DNA of 64,000 nt from Utricularia gibba (lineage: Eukaryota > Streptophyta > Magnoliopsida > Lamiales > Lentibulariaceae): the NCBI GenBank assembly GCA_002189035.1, contig CM007989.1:1612001-1676000 (forward strand), in the 5' to 3' direction. The notes beneath the pieces are model-generated. The model worked only from the letters and a program-made list of their open reading frames with translations. It had not been told where the DNA came from and did no database searches. Each line of letters begins with the position of its first letter. The stretch's first letter is position 1. Positions 35,645 to 47,990 of the stretch are shown here, in pieces. Made by a program: the position numbers and the translations under genes.

Positions 35645-36987
35645 TCAACTAGATGTTGAGTCCTTGGCAAAGTGAAAGACTGTACAAAATAGTGCACTAA
35701 TCCCTGCAACTTGTTTCCATTTTCCAGTTCCAGCTCCGTAAGCTGCCCCTGCAATTGCACCTGCTGCAAATGTATTCACCTACATAAACCGGGATCAGTA
35801 TTAGGAGAGGTGGGCGGGGTGCAATGGCAACAACAGAGAATCTGTCTGGAACCTTTTACAATATTTTGACAGTGTTCTTTCTACCTTTTAGAACATGCGT
35901 CATCTCTACTAGGTAAATTTTCGACAAAGTACGGTAAAAATTTTCGACAAAGTATGTTCTTGACATCCTGGAAAGAAATAAGATGACTGACCAAATCATC
36001 TCGCTGGCGATATCTTTGTATACTGCAACGAGAAAAGCTAAAAATTGCAGCAAAAAATCCTGTACGTATAAGAAAAAACCAAGTTTGGCTTTGCAAGAAA
36101 AATTACAAACATCATGGAAGCTACTTTTAGTAGAGGATTCTGATGAAAAGGCTTCAAGTGTTCGGCTGACTTTTGGATGATGAAATACTGAAGCCGCATA
36201 AAAGACACTTGTTGAGAACACAGGTTAGTGTAAGATCAACCCCTTACCGCAAGAAAATCCATGTCTGCCAACGGATTTAAGCTGCATTCAGTGAAAAGCA
36301 CATAACCTAGTCATCCCTGAAGAAGTGAGCACCACAGACACGCATGGAACAACGAAAAAATTGTGAATATGGAGAACATTTGAGCATCTTACGATGAATG
36401 ACGCTCGAGAAGAGCCAATTAAACCTGCAAGTTTGTGTATTAAGAATAATCCATTAAAACCAGGAAAATTTTTATATTAAGCGCGTTTGAGAACGGTTGG
36501 TTCACAAGCATGACAATCTATAAGCCAGATTAAGGCAGAGAAAGAATCAAATAGTAAACCTGCTAGCTAAGGGCTTTCAGCACATGTTTTACTTCCAAAT
36601 ATTATCAGTATAACCAGCCAGAAAAGCCATGAAATCAATGGTTACACCAGTTACATCAAACATGAGACTTTACAATTCCATGATCAAGGAAACTTGTTCC
36701 AACGAACTCTCCACAGAACACAAATCAATAGCAAACACAATCTTAAAAGAAAAAGTAACGAAACTTACCCAGTTTTGTAGCTTCGTATGGCCCATAACAC
36801 GAACCCCATATCACACCCGCCTGCACCGGGGTGTATCATCATATAATTCCGTCCACAAAAGCAATACAAAAATGAAGCCCACGGCACTTGAAAAGCCAAG
36901 AAATTAGGCGCTTACAGTCCCAAGGCGAAGAGCTGAATCAACTGCGAGAGAAGCGCAAGGAACGGAGCCAGGGCCGCCTTCGTTCAT
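35645..36987 (-). CDS. OEP16-4: OEP16-4, PRAT-family outer envelope pore protein
   Basis: Tim17/Tim22/Tim23 (PRAT) family membrane protein of the chloroplast outer envelope. Exons on the minus strand are 36916-36987, 36769-36820, 36393-36424, 36248-36281, 35992-36059 and 35645-35779; 130 residues (Arabidopsis 136). Joined, it reads MNEGGPGSVPCASLAVDSAL, then AGVIWGSCYGPYEATKLGL, GSSRASFILKSVGRHGFSCG, FFAAIFSFSRCSIQRYR and VNTFAAGAIAGAAYGAGTGK. This matches the PRAT pattern of Gly/Ala helices. Exons are as short as 32 bases, so the gene is invisible to a single-frame scan; all junctions keep phase with GT-AG borders. Family assignment is firm; the -4 subtype rests on SxASFxxKSxGRxGFxCG and LQRYR-type similarity. 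Confidence 0.85.
35915..35954. repeat. 17-bp tandem-like repeat in an OEP16-4 intron
   Basis: AAATTTTCGACAAAGTA at 35915-35931 and again at 35938-35954, 23 bases apart, inside intron 5. Probably a local slippage duplication. Confidence 0.6.
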
Positions 36988-37082
36988 ATTTCCAACGGAA
37001 TCCTAATGTATTGGAGCCTAGCCTGCTTGCAGTGCTGCTAAATCATCGCGCCTCCTTAAACGCCGTCGTTTACACTTCAAAT

Positions 37083-37116
37083 TGGGCTGGGCTCTGTGTA
37101 GAAAATGATTTGGGCT
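37083..37116 (-). promoter_or_regulatory. Three TGGGCT site II-like elements upstream of OEP16-4
   Basis: TGGGCT at 37083-37088, 37088-37093 (overlapping) and 37111-37116, 95-130 bases upstream of the OEP16-4 ATG. Candidate TCP-binding sites, by motif only. Confidence 0.45.
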
Positions 37117-37235
37117 TTAACATTTACTTGGCTCATTTCTTACACACAAATGGAGCGTCCAATCAGACAAGTACTATAAGATCTCTGAAGCTGCAATCGA
37201 ACCCGTTATCGCTACATCAACTCATAGATTGATAA

Positions 37236-37266
37236 CATTTGTTACATTAACATGATGTAACAAATG
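37236..37266. repeat. Perfect 12-bp inverted repeat
   Basis: CATTTGTTACAT (37236-37247), a 7-base loop, then ATGTAACAAATG (37255-37266). It lies between the OEP16-4 promoter and the 3' end of U1A. No T-run or gene is associated. Confidence 0.65.
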
Positions 37267-37536
37267 CAAGTTCGATCACAAACCAATGTAGAAGTTCGCC
37301 ATAAACGATGGGAGAAGTTTTGCAAGTTCCCCATTTCATTTTAATTGCTGTTAAGGTTTCCCCAACAGTTAGATTTTCATTGAACAAAATGGAGCTGGTG
37401 AAGTAGAAACAAGGGATGGAATTGGAGACACGTCCTGTTGCACTAAGTTTGATAAAAAAAAGTAGCGCCTAAAGACTTGATCAGACACCGAAAACCCTAC
37501 CCGTACAGAGTCCAGTCCAAAATTCAGCAACACAAT

Positions 37537-39153
37537 CTATTTTTTGGCGTAGGTGACCAGCATGGGATGGTCATCTGTGATCTTGAATCCCTGAAGGCTC
37601 TGCATTGCAACCGTTGACTGCATCTCGTTTTCGTATTCAACGAATGCGATCCCAGGTTTTGCTTCCACCATCCTGACTTCTTTAAATCCTTGCAACTGGC
37701 TGAAAAGCATTTGCAGCATCATAGAAGTTGTTTGATGGGGGAGATTTTGAATGAACAAGATGTTGTTTGGCGGGGCAGGTGCTTCCGGGGCAGACTTGGA
37801 ACCCATGTATTGTAGCCGAGATGACTGTTGCAAATGAACAACAAAATAAAGGATCATATGGATAGAATGTAATCTTGACAGGAGCACTTGTCTGCAAAGA
37901 ATCAAAACCATGCTCTAGAGATGGTGCTTCCAAAGGTACTTCGTGTTCAAATTGATCCCTATAACTGATAAAATCTCCCTTGAAAATTTTATAAGTTTGA
38001 AAAGCATTCATTCCAAAATGTTTTACATCTGCTTATTTTCAACATTTTTTGGGGAGCACATTGGTAGAGATATCCTCTTTGTTTCTACTTCTATGGGACC
38101 TTCGCATATGTTTTCATGATACATGACACCAACTAGCAAAAACATGAAGTAGAAAACATTCTGTATTCGAAAAATGGAAACTTACGGGAGGAGCACCACC
38201 AGGATACATGGCGTTGATACCACCCGAAGCATGATTACCATGGTGAGCATCCTTCTTCTTGCGTCCTGTATTTTCATTCATATGCCATAACAACCAGGTT
38301 ACAATACCTTCGTACGATGCAAAACATCAATATCAATGGCATGTCTTTACCTCTATCCTCATGCTTCCTTTTTTTCTCCCGAGGTACGAATGTACCATCA
38401 GCCTTAGCTATGACATCTGATTTTGTTTTCGCATACTGGATGCGCTATTCCACAGAGAAAATCCCCACTTAGCATTTACAGTTCAAGATAATAATAGCTT
38501 TTTACAGCCTCAGGAGAGAAATGCCGGTGTCTAAAACGAAATCACAACTCGAAGATGGGTTACACAAAATTAAAACAATGCAGAAATGTGAATCTCTAAT
38601 CACTTTTTCCAAGATTACCTCCTGAAATTAAACCTAGCTAATTCAAAGTCAGAGTGACAAACACCAAATTATGCGCAGATACTGAACTTGAATAAATACG
38701 TCGATAACTGAAAAATAGAAAACCACGGAGGAGGGAGTGACCACGAATAATAAATCACACAAGATGAATACCATTTGCTTGTCGTAAAATGGAAAGCCCT
38801 GCATCTGCCGAAGCGCGTTGCTGGCGGAAGAAACTTCCTCAAACACAACCCACGCTTGTCCATTGTGCTTTAGGGTTTTGAAAGCCAAAACCTCAAGTAT
38901 CTTCCCGAATTGTGAGAACACAGCGGTAAGCGATTTCTTCAGTTCTACACCAAGGTAAAAATAAAAAAGAGAGAAAAGAGAAAACCCCGAAAATCAAACA
39001 CCCGCACACGACAATCAAACTAGCAAGCGTGGAATGAACAGATAATGGCGTGAGATAGAAAATACCTTCAAGCTTGATTTTCTCATTTAGGTTATTGATA
39101 TAAATTGTCTGATTTGTCTGAACTTCGGCGGCGTCACTGGCAGCCTCAGCCAT
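37537..39153 (-). CDS. U1A: U1 small nuclear ribonucleoprotein A
   Basis: Spliceosome protein that binds stem-loop II of U1 snRNA. Exons on the minus strand are 39066-39153, 38772-38944, 38351-38444, 38186-38265 and 37537-37824; 240 residues (Arabidopsis U1A 250). RRM1 reads [60 protein letters not shown] and [19 protein letters not shown] Lys-rich linker ([16 protein letters not shown]) follows, and RRM2 has [20 protein letters not shown] and ends PMLVTYAKK. The KIKLEELKKS and [14 protein letters not shown] segments favour U1A over U2B''. The joint between exons 4 and 5 is the least certain, and an extra small exon at 37840-37960 is possible. Divergent from the first LEA5 copy. Confidence 0.93.
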
Positions 39154-39910
39154 CGGAGCACCTCCCCCAGTCTCTTAACCGCCACGGATTCTTCAGAAGA
39201 TGAACGGCAAGGTTTCGCAGCTTTCAGTTCTGCTCAGGTACAACGGTGACTTGGGCTTTCCCAAATCCATGACACCCCTTCAAACCCAAATACCTAAGCA
39301 ATCAAGCCCATTTTATTGGGCTGCCGCCAATCTCCTATATTTCCAATTTTCAAGCAATTTAAATTATCTAAAAATATCTTGACAAAAAAACTCATTCGCA
39401 CTCTTGTATTTTAATACTTTTTTTTATTTACGATTATCATGTTTAATATTTGAACTTAAAATTTTTTATTCGTATAATTTGTTATGATTATTAATTAAAA
39501 ATAATAAAATTATTCAAAAAGGTCCTAAAAGCTGTCGTCTCGCTATTGGCGTAGGGTGAGCAAGAGTTCATCTGCTCGAGTCGCCTTTTGCCTCTGGAAG
39601 GTGAAGAGAACCTGGCTGGCCGGTGGCTAACCCATCAAACGTGCGGGACCATTCCCTCTTGGCAACGCGTGTCCTAACGACTCCAATTTTGTTTTCTATA
39701 TTTTAATTTTATTTCCTTTTCTATTATGGAAATTTTCTCCTATAAATATGGCACCTTTTGGCGTCAATATTTCATTCATAGCAGGCGTTGGGAAGGTTGT
39801 CTCTGTTTTCGCTCCCCGCCGCTGCAGAGTTTCAATTCTCGGAATTCGGAGCTTTCTGCAGCCGCGGCGCAATCTTTCTTCAATCCCCCCGGCGGAGAAT
39901 ACGAATCGGA
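39154..39910. other. Divergent promoter region, U1A and LEA5 copy 1
   Basis: Near U1A there are AGCCCAT and ATTGGGCTG motifs (about 39304-39325) of site II type. AT-rich centre. The LEA5 side holds the TATA box at 39741 and the leader. Confidence 0.5.
39741..39748 (+). promoter_or_regulatory. TATA box of LEA5 copy 1
   Basis: TATAAATA 170 bases upstream of the ATG. The same box sits 159 bases upstream of the second copy, which supports both. Confidence 0.7.
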
Positions 39911-40281
39911 ATGGCGCGCTCATTCTCCTCCGTGAAAACATTTTCTTCGTTGATCGGCAACCAGATCTCCAATGCTTTATCGCGGTACGTAAATCTATCT
40001 CGTTTTTGCGATTCAGATAGAAGATTCGATTTCTGTGACCTAACTTTCTATGATCGACGTTTAGGAGAGGATACGCTGTCGCTTCGTCGTCTCAGGCCAG
40101 CAGCGCGAAAAGCGGAGCTCCGACGATGATGTTGAAGAAGGTGACAGATGAATCCGCGAAAACTGCTTGGGTTCCGGATCCAGTGACCGGATTCTACCGG
40201 CCTGCGAATCAGGGCAAAGAATTGAACCCTGCGGAGCTACGTGCAATGCTTCTCAACAACAGAAACAACACCGCACACTAG
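39911..40281 (+). CDS. SAG21: LEA5/SAG21-type late embryogenesis abundant protein, copy 1
   Basis: Small mitochondrion-targeted LEA_3 protein induced by drought, oxidative stress and senescence. Exons are 39911-39984 and 40065-40281; 96 residues. It starts with an Arg/Ser-rich presequence (MARSFSSVKTFSSLIGNQIS, then RRGYAVASS) and carries the family core TAWVPDPVTGFYRPANQGKE and LNPAELRAMLLNN. It is followed by a tandem copy 1.35 kb downstream that conserves intron position, 5' leader and TATA box. Confidence 0.93.
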
Positions 40282-41634
40282 ACCTCACCGTTTTCCAATG
40301 GATTCGATTCGCCAAGACGATGCAACTTCATTGAAATACGCGCTTGCTTACCGAGTGTAGTTCCCAATAAATTTACCTTGATTTTTTTAGGTTCGAATCC
40401 TTCGATGTTTTGCCTGGATTTGTTCAATGGAAGATAACGCCTATATCGGCATAAGATTTTGTTCCCTTGGGAAAACAGAAGACGTCTTCAATTCTAATAT
40501 GGAAAGCGTCAGCGTATTTATGGCTATTCTAATTTTTGTGTTTTTTAGGGGTGGGATTGAGAAGCATTTGGTAACCGGGGAGGAATATCTAATTTTATAA
40601 TACTCGTGGTCTTGTTTTACAAAATAATTTCTTATTCTCAATTTTAAAAATCATAATTGAATTATTTATCGATATGAATTATATTAAATTCAATAAAACA
40701 ATGATTGAACCACTTAGAAACAAGAATCCTTCATAAAAGAGATTCATGATTTTTTTTTCTGATAATTTAAAATATTAATAATTACAAAAATACAAAATTT
40801 TAACCATGGAACACCAGTTATTAATTTAAAAATAATTATAAAAAAATTATAAAAGTGAAAGCTGTAAACATGTGGCTAATTATGATTGGTCGCTCTAATT
40901 TTCCTGAGAATCGAAACCCTTCTTACACAGTCGGAAAAGCGTTCGTTCATCGTGGTTTCTTCGACCGTTGACTGCAGTCTTGGTCCAATCCGGGGGTCCG
41001 ATAGCACTCCCCCGCCTATCCGGTCAACGAAGCCTGCTTCATTTTCAAAATCACAAAGACGTGGTCAATAATTTCGATTCCACAGCTTTCTCTTTTTCTT
41101 TTTTTCAATAATTTCGGACAAACCGGTGGCCATTTTTTTTAAGATAAAGTGTGTTGCCAAATAGAATTTTGCGCCTAAAAACCTTGCCATCCGATCCTTC
41201 TACTTTACAGGAAAGAATTTCAGCATGCTAAAATAGAAAATAATATGATAATTTATTCTCAGAAAAAGAGTTTTAAAATTGTGGGTATATATGTGTGTGT
41301 TGTTGACGTGGGGTTCCTTTTCAATTTGCTGTGAAGAAATAATTGGATAGTAAATAGTATTTTATTTTCTGCTGTTCTGGAAGGTGGAGAGAAACAGCCG
41401 GGAAACGTGCAGTGCCGCTCCTCTTGCCAGCGCGTGTCCCACAAGCGAGTCAATTTTCCCTCCCCGCCATTTACATATAAATACGACACCGTCCAGCATA
41501 GTTCTCTCATTCGTAGAAGCTCCTCTCTCCTTTCGCTCCCCCCAAGCGGCTGCAGAGTTTCAATTCTCAGAATTCGAAGCTTCCTGCATCCGCGGCGCAA
41601 TCCATCTCCTTCAGTTTTCCGGCGAAGAATACGA
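40282..41634. other. Spacer between the LEA5 copies
   Basis: AT-rich, no gene. The last 250 bases repeat the promoter and leader of copy 1 in diverged form, including a TTCTGGAAGG element near 41375 whose TTCnnGAA core resembles a heat-shock element, and a nearly identical leader at about 41550-41590. Confidence 0.55.
41476..41483 (+). promoter_or_regulatory. TATA box of LEA5 copy 2
   Basis: TATAAATA, conserved with copy 1 in sequence and spacing to the start codon. Confidence 0.7.
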
Positions 41635-42016
41635 ATGGCGCGCTCACTCTCAACCGCGAAAACTGTTTCTTCCTTGATCGGCAACCAGATCTCCTCTGTT
41701 TTCTCGCGGTACGTAAATCTATCTTGTTTTTTTTTCTTTTGCGATTCGGATTGAGGATTCCATTTCTCCGACCTAATTCTTTTTTGTGAATTTCAGGAGA
41801 GGATACGCGTCTGTTTCGTCTTCTCAGGCCAGCGGCGCGAAAAGCGGAGCTCCTAAGATGATGTTCAAGAAATTTGCGGACGAATCTGCGAAAACCGCTT
41901 GGGTTCCGGATCCAGCGACCGGATTCTACCGGCCTGCGAACCAGGGCAAAGAATTGGGCCCTGCGGAGCTACGTGCACTGCTCCTCAACAATAGAAGCAA
42001 CAACACCGCACACTAG
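41635..42016 (+). CDS. SAG21: LEA5/SAG21-type protein, copy 2
   Basis: Tandem paralogue of the preceding gene. Exons are 41635-41708 and 41797-42016; 97 residues. It starts MARSLSTAKTVSSLIGNQIS, then RRGYASVSS, and has TAWVPDPATGFYRPANQGKE with LGPAELRALLLNN. The intron begins GTACGTAAATCTATCT in both copies. Most differences from copy 1 are in the presequence and the central Lys-containing stretch (KMMFKKFADE versus TMMLKKVTDE). Expected in mitochondria. Confidence 0.93.
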
Positions 42017-42694
42017 ACCTCGCTATTTCCGTAGGATATTGAATCAAGAAGAAGATGCACGCTTTACCGGAAACATGCTAGTTTACCAACCAATGTTTGT
42101 TCGTTGCATTAACCTTTCGTCTATGAAATTCTGAAATGATATTTTATACAAATATCTTATCTTATACGTAAATGAAACAAGCTTCTATTAGTTATATTTC
42201 TCATGCCTAACTTTAAATCTAGTATTCCATATATAATTATTTTAAATGAAAATAACAAAAAAAAAATCCCTAATTCAGAACAATCTCTTCAAAAGAGACG
42301 TCTTGCAGGATATCAACTTTTAATGGGGGCGTAGGAGTCAGGGAGCAAGTGAAATTGAGGTTGAGTAGATTCAAATTGAATTCATTATTTATTAGGCTGT
42401 AGTTTAATAATTTTAATAAAAAAATAAAAAGAATTACATTAGATTTAAAATTATTAGTAAACAATTGAATTGGATTTTAAAATAATATAATATAAAATAA
42501 ATAAATAAATAAAATAGATGCAGGGGAGCAGATGGGCCCAAACAATGGAGCTTCTTCCAAGTTGTTAGTTCAGCCCATTAAAGGCCCGTTGGCGGAAACC
42601 CTAAGAACGATCTACTGGTTTTTCTTCCAATTGAGAAGTTCGAAGATTGTGCGCAGAAGCAGATTCAGTAGCGGGAAACGCGAGGAGGGGAGCA
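42017..42694. other. Spacer upstream of RPL18
   Basis: AT-rich to about 42520, then the RPL18 promoter and leader. Confidence 0.6.
42533..42604 (+). promoter_or_regulatory. Site II elements and telo-box of RPL18
   Basis: TGGGCCCA at 42533-42540, AGCCCATT and AGGCCCG at 42572-42588, and a telo-box AAACCCTAA at 42596-42604, all within 165 bases of the ATG. Site II plus telo-box is the standard promoter of plant ribosomal-protein genes. Confidence 0.75.
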
Positions 42695-43821
<1,127 letters not shown>

Positions 43822-44099
43822 GTCTGCCCATTTTCCTCTGCGTGCTGCCCGACCCATTCTATTTAATCATTCAAAACATTGTTTTTAACAATTCTATGCA
43901 TCCCTCAAAGATCAAATGGTTCATTTCAACGTTTCGAAAATTTGAGATTTGGCTGAATGATCTACTCTCCTTTTCCCAAATGCCTTCTGCTTCTCATCAT
44001 ACAAGTTTCCACACATCTCACACCACATAGTTCGTAAAAAGATTATGATTTGCAAAAAAATAAGAGCTTTGAGGAGGAAAAGAGGCAACCTAAAACCAT

Positions 44100-46491
44100 T
44101 CAGCTCACATCCCTGAGCCTTCTGATTAGCGTGTCCAGCGATTTCTTCTTGGGGTTCGGCCTGGCCCTCGGTTTCCAAAGGACCCGAATAAGCTATCGGA
44201 TTGATCTCTCAGCTTCTCAGAAATGGCGACAACCTTCCTGTAATCAAGACTGTTGTAACTCTTCTCTCTGATAACAGGGTTTAAGAAGCTTTCTGGGTGA
44301 CTGCTGAGAAGCAGGTTGATCATCTGTCGGGATTCAAGGAGAGCTGATTTCAAACGGGCAGCATCGGCCCCAGGAACAAGAGAAGCTTGGTCCTCTGCAA
44401 ATGCCTCCAGCTGCTGAATATCAACGTCCAGGCCCATGATCGCATTAATGTTGAATCGTTTAACCGAGTCTGCGAGCAAGGCATTGATGATGGTGTGGGA
44501 GATGTGGGAAAGAACATCTTGCAGAACGCGGCTGAGGACGTTGGCGGGGAGGATCTGCCGCGCTATAGAAACCCTTGTCTCCAGGAAGATGATGACTTCG
44601 TTCACATATTCATTGCCTCCCTGAGGCGGATCATCTGTCATCCAGTTGATGTTCTCCATCAGTGTAAGGAATCCATCTACCTTCTGTTTTAGCAACCCAG
44701 AGAGGGTTTCTTCCGCTGCATTGCGAGCATTGATCAATGGAAACTGTCTACGCCTCCTTTCACCGAGCCTTGAAGGGATACCAGAGAGTTGTGCAGCATG
44801 CCGGAAGAAGAAATCACATGCACGCTCGAAGACTGCCATATTTGCTGCCATTTGCATCGCCTGGGTAACTCCTGAGACTGATCCGTTGATTACCTTCAAG
44901 AGAGCTCCATCTAGGACTTCTGTCAGTAGCCTGTCCAAATACTTCTTAACCACATCATAAAACTCAAGCTGCCCGCCATAAGACATGAAGCTAACAGAAT
45001 CTTCAATGAATGAGCGCACAATTCGACAGCAGTCTGGGACAGTGAATGAAAAGGGGGCAACATATGGAAATGCCGGAATGATATTTGAGGTCTGTAGCTG
45101 AAATGAGAGCACATTCATGGAGTACTCATACTCTTTCTTCATGTACATCTGCTCAAACTTATCAGCAGCAAGAACTTCAGTAATCTTCTTAAGGCAATCA
45201 GATAATAAGAGCTCATGATACTTATCTTTGTGCTTGCTGAGAACATCAAGCAATGCATCAATCGGGTACCCATATCTACGCATAGTGACACCAAGCAAAC
45301 TCACATAATCTTTGATCAGTAATAAATGATTTGCAGTCTGCATCCTAGAAAACTGATCCTCCAAAACAGAACACATTTTACTAACAGCAGTATCCCACAA
45401 ACTCTCCACTTCAGTTCTAGAGATTAAACCACCGCCTGTCCTTAAAACCCGATCTTCAACGATGAAAAATCCAGCAATTTGTGCAAAAAAAGTCTGGTGA
45501 GACTCCAGAAAGGGAGTCATTGAGGATACCTGGAAATCTGAAGTAAGTTGCAGCTTGCGATTTTCAAAATAGTACTTCTTGAATCTGTCCTCAAAACCCA
45601 GGGTCTGGTGTATGTGATAAGCACGATAAAGAGGAGTCAAATCGAATCCTAAATTCCCACTTGCGCCGTTGCTACCTTCAAGGATTCTATCGATCTCATC
45701 ATCGTCTTCTTCCAGAGTATAAACACAATCTCTCAAGCTAACGCCCTCCTCCGCTTGGCGCTGTTTAACTCTCATTTCTTCTTCCCTCTGGCGGGCGGCG
45801 GAAGCTTGCCCAATAGCCAGTTGACCTAAATTCCGGCTAACAGTTCGAATAGCGACCAGCCAATCCCGAATTCCATGCTCACTTTTCTCTCTATGTGAGC
45901 CCTAATCGTAGGGATCTGCTTCTCCAACATTCTCTTCAGCACAGAAGAAGGCGTTTTGTCCACAAATCTGGACTCAATCGAGTCCAAACATTTCAAGGCC
46001 ATGTAGAAACTGTTCTGGGAAAGATGAAAATTCGCGCGCGAGCACAGCTCCATAAGTTGAATACAGGTGCTGAGAGAATCAATCGCGATACCTATGTTTG
46101 AGCATTTGTTCCTCGCCTCAATGTAACCGTCGAGAGAGGTGAGCAGTGGAACGGCAACGTTTTGAAGCTTCGAGTTGGAACTGAAAAGCGACAATTTCAA
46201 CGATTCAACCCCGGAAAGTAGAGAACGGAGATCGTCGACCGCCGTGATAAATTCCTGGTAGTGATCTCGGCATACGTCCTCAATCTCGGACTCCTTGGAT
46301 CTAGTGAAGTGCTTAAGATGCTGAAGCAGGGTATCCGGCTTCCCCGCTGCGAAGGCCTTCCGGACGAAGGGACCGAGGTCATCGCCGTTAGATATGGCGG
46401 CGAAAATGAGGGCCTGATCTTGCTTGTCGGAGACGTCGCCGTTCTCCGCCGCCGGAACAACTTTACGCCGAGCGGTTGGCGTACTCATCAT
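44100..46491 (-). CDS. SEC15B: Exocyst subunit SEC15B, with two one-base frameshifts
   Basis: Subunit of the octameric exocyst that tethers secretory vesicles to the plasma membrane. Intronless; 797 residues expected. The N-terminal part reads ISNGDDLGPFVRKAFAAGKP, HYQEFITAVDDLRSLLSGVE and FYMALKCLDSIESRFVDKTP. The body has GFDLTPLYRAYHIHQTLGF, GFFIVEDRVLRTGGGLIS, KEYEYSMNVLSFQLQTSNI, CRIVRSFIEDSVSFMSYGGQ and MINLLLSSHPESFLNPVIRE. The frame slips at CCC 45865-45867 (EFG-to-DWLVAIRTVSRNLGQ) and again at CCC 44165-44167. There the expected end PNPKKKSLDTLIRRLRDVS lies in another frame and stops at 44100. As read, a false stop follows at 44126. Sequence features match SEC15B better than SEC15A. 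Confidence 0.9.
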
Positions 46492-46868
46492 GCCTTTCTT
46501 ACAGTACAGGAGACCGCCGCGGCCCCATCGAACGTGGAGAAGATATCGGGGTCGCGGTAGATAAATCAGCTCTTGACTTCATTGCCCCTGATTTAAATAA
46601 CAATAAACTCTTTTTTTATTTAAAAACTAGAATTTAATTTCCCACAATTACAGTTTTCCAAATAATTTTGAACATAATTACAAGTAATTTTACTTTCAAA
46701 ATTAATTAATTTATTTTCCTAAAAAGAAGGCGCCGTTAATGAAATTGGGAACTTTTGGATGGCAGCTCAGAGATTTCGCAGCTTCTTCCTCATGCCGTTT
46801 GTGTTCCTTAAAGCACCTTCTCTCAGACGGAGAAGATGCGAAGAAATCCTGAAGAAAAGGCTTGAAAA
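46492..46868. other. Divergent promoter region, SEC15B and PMEI gene
   Basis: 377 bases between divergent start codons, AT-rich in the middle. No specific element that I can support. Confidence 0.5.
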
Positions 46869-47545
46869 ATGTTGCCCAAATTCGTACTTTTGTTGCCCTT
46901 CCTAATCGGCCTCTGCTCCGCCGGTGCATCCCTCCGCCGCATCCCCATCGTTCGGGTGTCATCTTATCGCTCCAGCCAGCCGCTGATCCAATCAGCCTGC
47001 GGGGGAACAGGGAAATACGAGTCCGAATGCAATTCCGTGCTCGAAAATGCTTCACTATCTCAAAAGAACGATGCAACCGGCCTCGCGTTCTTCGCATTGA
47101 AGTAAGTAAGGATGGGTGTCTTAAACCTAATTTGGGGGCGAACCACGTAAATTCATCGATTGTGATTTCGAGCAGATTCGTGGAGGATCAGGCAGTGAAC
47201 CTCACGAACGATATCCAGAAAGCGCAGGCGCTCCCCAGCCTATCGCCGATGCTGCAGGCCGCCTTGGGGGACTGTATGGACCAGTACAGCTCGGTCGACG
47301 ATCTGATCGAGGATGGCATCAACGCCATGCTGGCGAACGCGTACGATGATACCCACAAGTTTATCGATGCCGCCGTGATGAACATCGACGTCTGCCACAG
47401 CAAGCTGAATGCGAGCTCTGAAGCCAGCGTCAAGTACGATACAAGAAACGAACAAGATGTTCAGTTGGGCGCCAACCTGTCTGATCACAACTGCTTCCTT
47501 AAGAGCATGCTGGGTGCAGCTGCTTCCGTGATAAGGTCACCGTGA
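46869..47545 (+). CDS. Invertase/pectin methylesterase inhibitor (PMEI-domain) protein
   Basis: Secreted four-helix-bundle inhibitor of cell-wall or vacuolar invertase or of pectin methylesterase. Exons are 46869-47101 and 47176-47545; 200 residues. The signal peptide is MLPKFVLLLPFLIGLCSAGA. The family's first Cys pair is in CGGTGKYESECNSVL and the second in LGDCMDQYSSVDDLIEDG with DVCHSKL. A PMEI-like end reads DHNCFLKSMLGAAASVI. The 74-base intron has perfect GTAAGT and CAG borders, and skipping it is required because the first exon runs into TAA. Which enzyme is inhibited cannot be read from the sequence. Confidence 0.82.
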
Positions 47546-47990
47546 GTGCTCGCACGTATAAGCAGATGAGCTCACAAATTAAATTGAATTTAATTCCGAT
47601 ATTTTCATGTAATTCGGGTTGGACTCGTTTTTCCGTTAAACAAGATGCGTCAATTTGATTCCTTTTTCGAGATATTTCCAAGATAATATCGAAAATAAGA
47701 TGCAATAATCATGTAATTACGTGCTCATTAACCCCTTGGTTTAGGGGGACGTTACAAGGAAAGGCACATGCATGCAAACTGTACGGTATAAAACCGGTCG
47801 CAGGATCAAGGATTGTTGATGATGGATCAGAAAGCACAGCATTCTAAAATCCACCAAAAGAAGTAAGAGGAGCCAGCGGGTATGGCAACTAGAAGGGAGG
47901 ATGCAGTAGTTGTCAAAGCGGGTTCTTATTTCAGGGAACAAGAAGAAGAAGCATGTAGAGCTTTTTTGGGAAGATATACTCGTCTCAGCC
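47546..47990. other. Convergent 3' ends of the PMEI and PABP genes
   Basis: 3' untranslated sequence of both genes. No further gene seen. Confidence 0.55.

Larger units (their letters stand above)
36988..37536. other. Spacer between OEP16-4 and U1A
   Basis: Holds the OEP16-4 promoter, the inverted repeat at 37236-37266 and the U1A 3' untranslated region. No gene. Confidence 0.6.

Noticed and set aside
40389-40400. tRNA B-box-like word GGTTCGAATCC
   Set aside because: No A box, acceptor stem or cloverleaf can be drawn around it.
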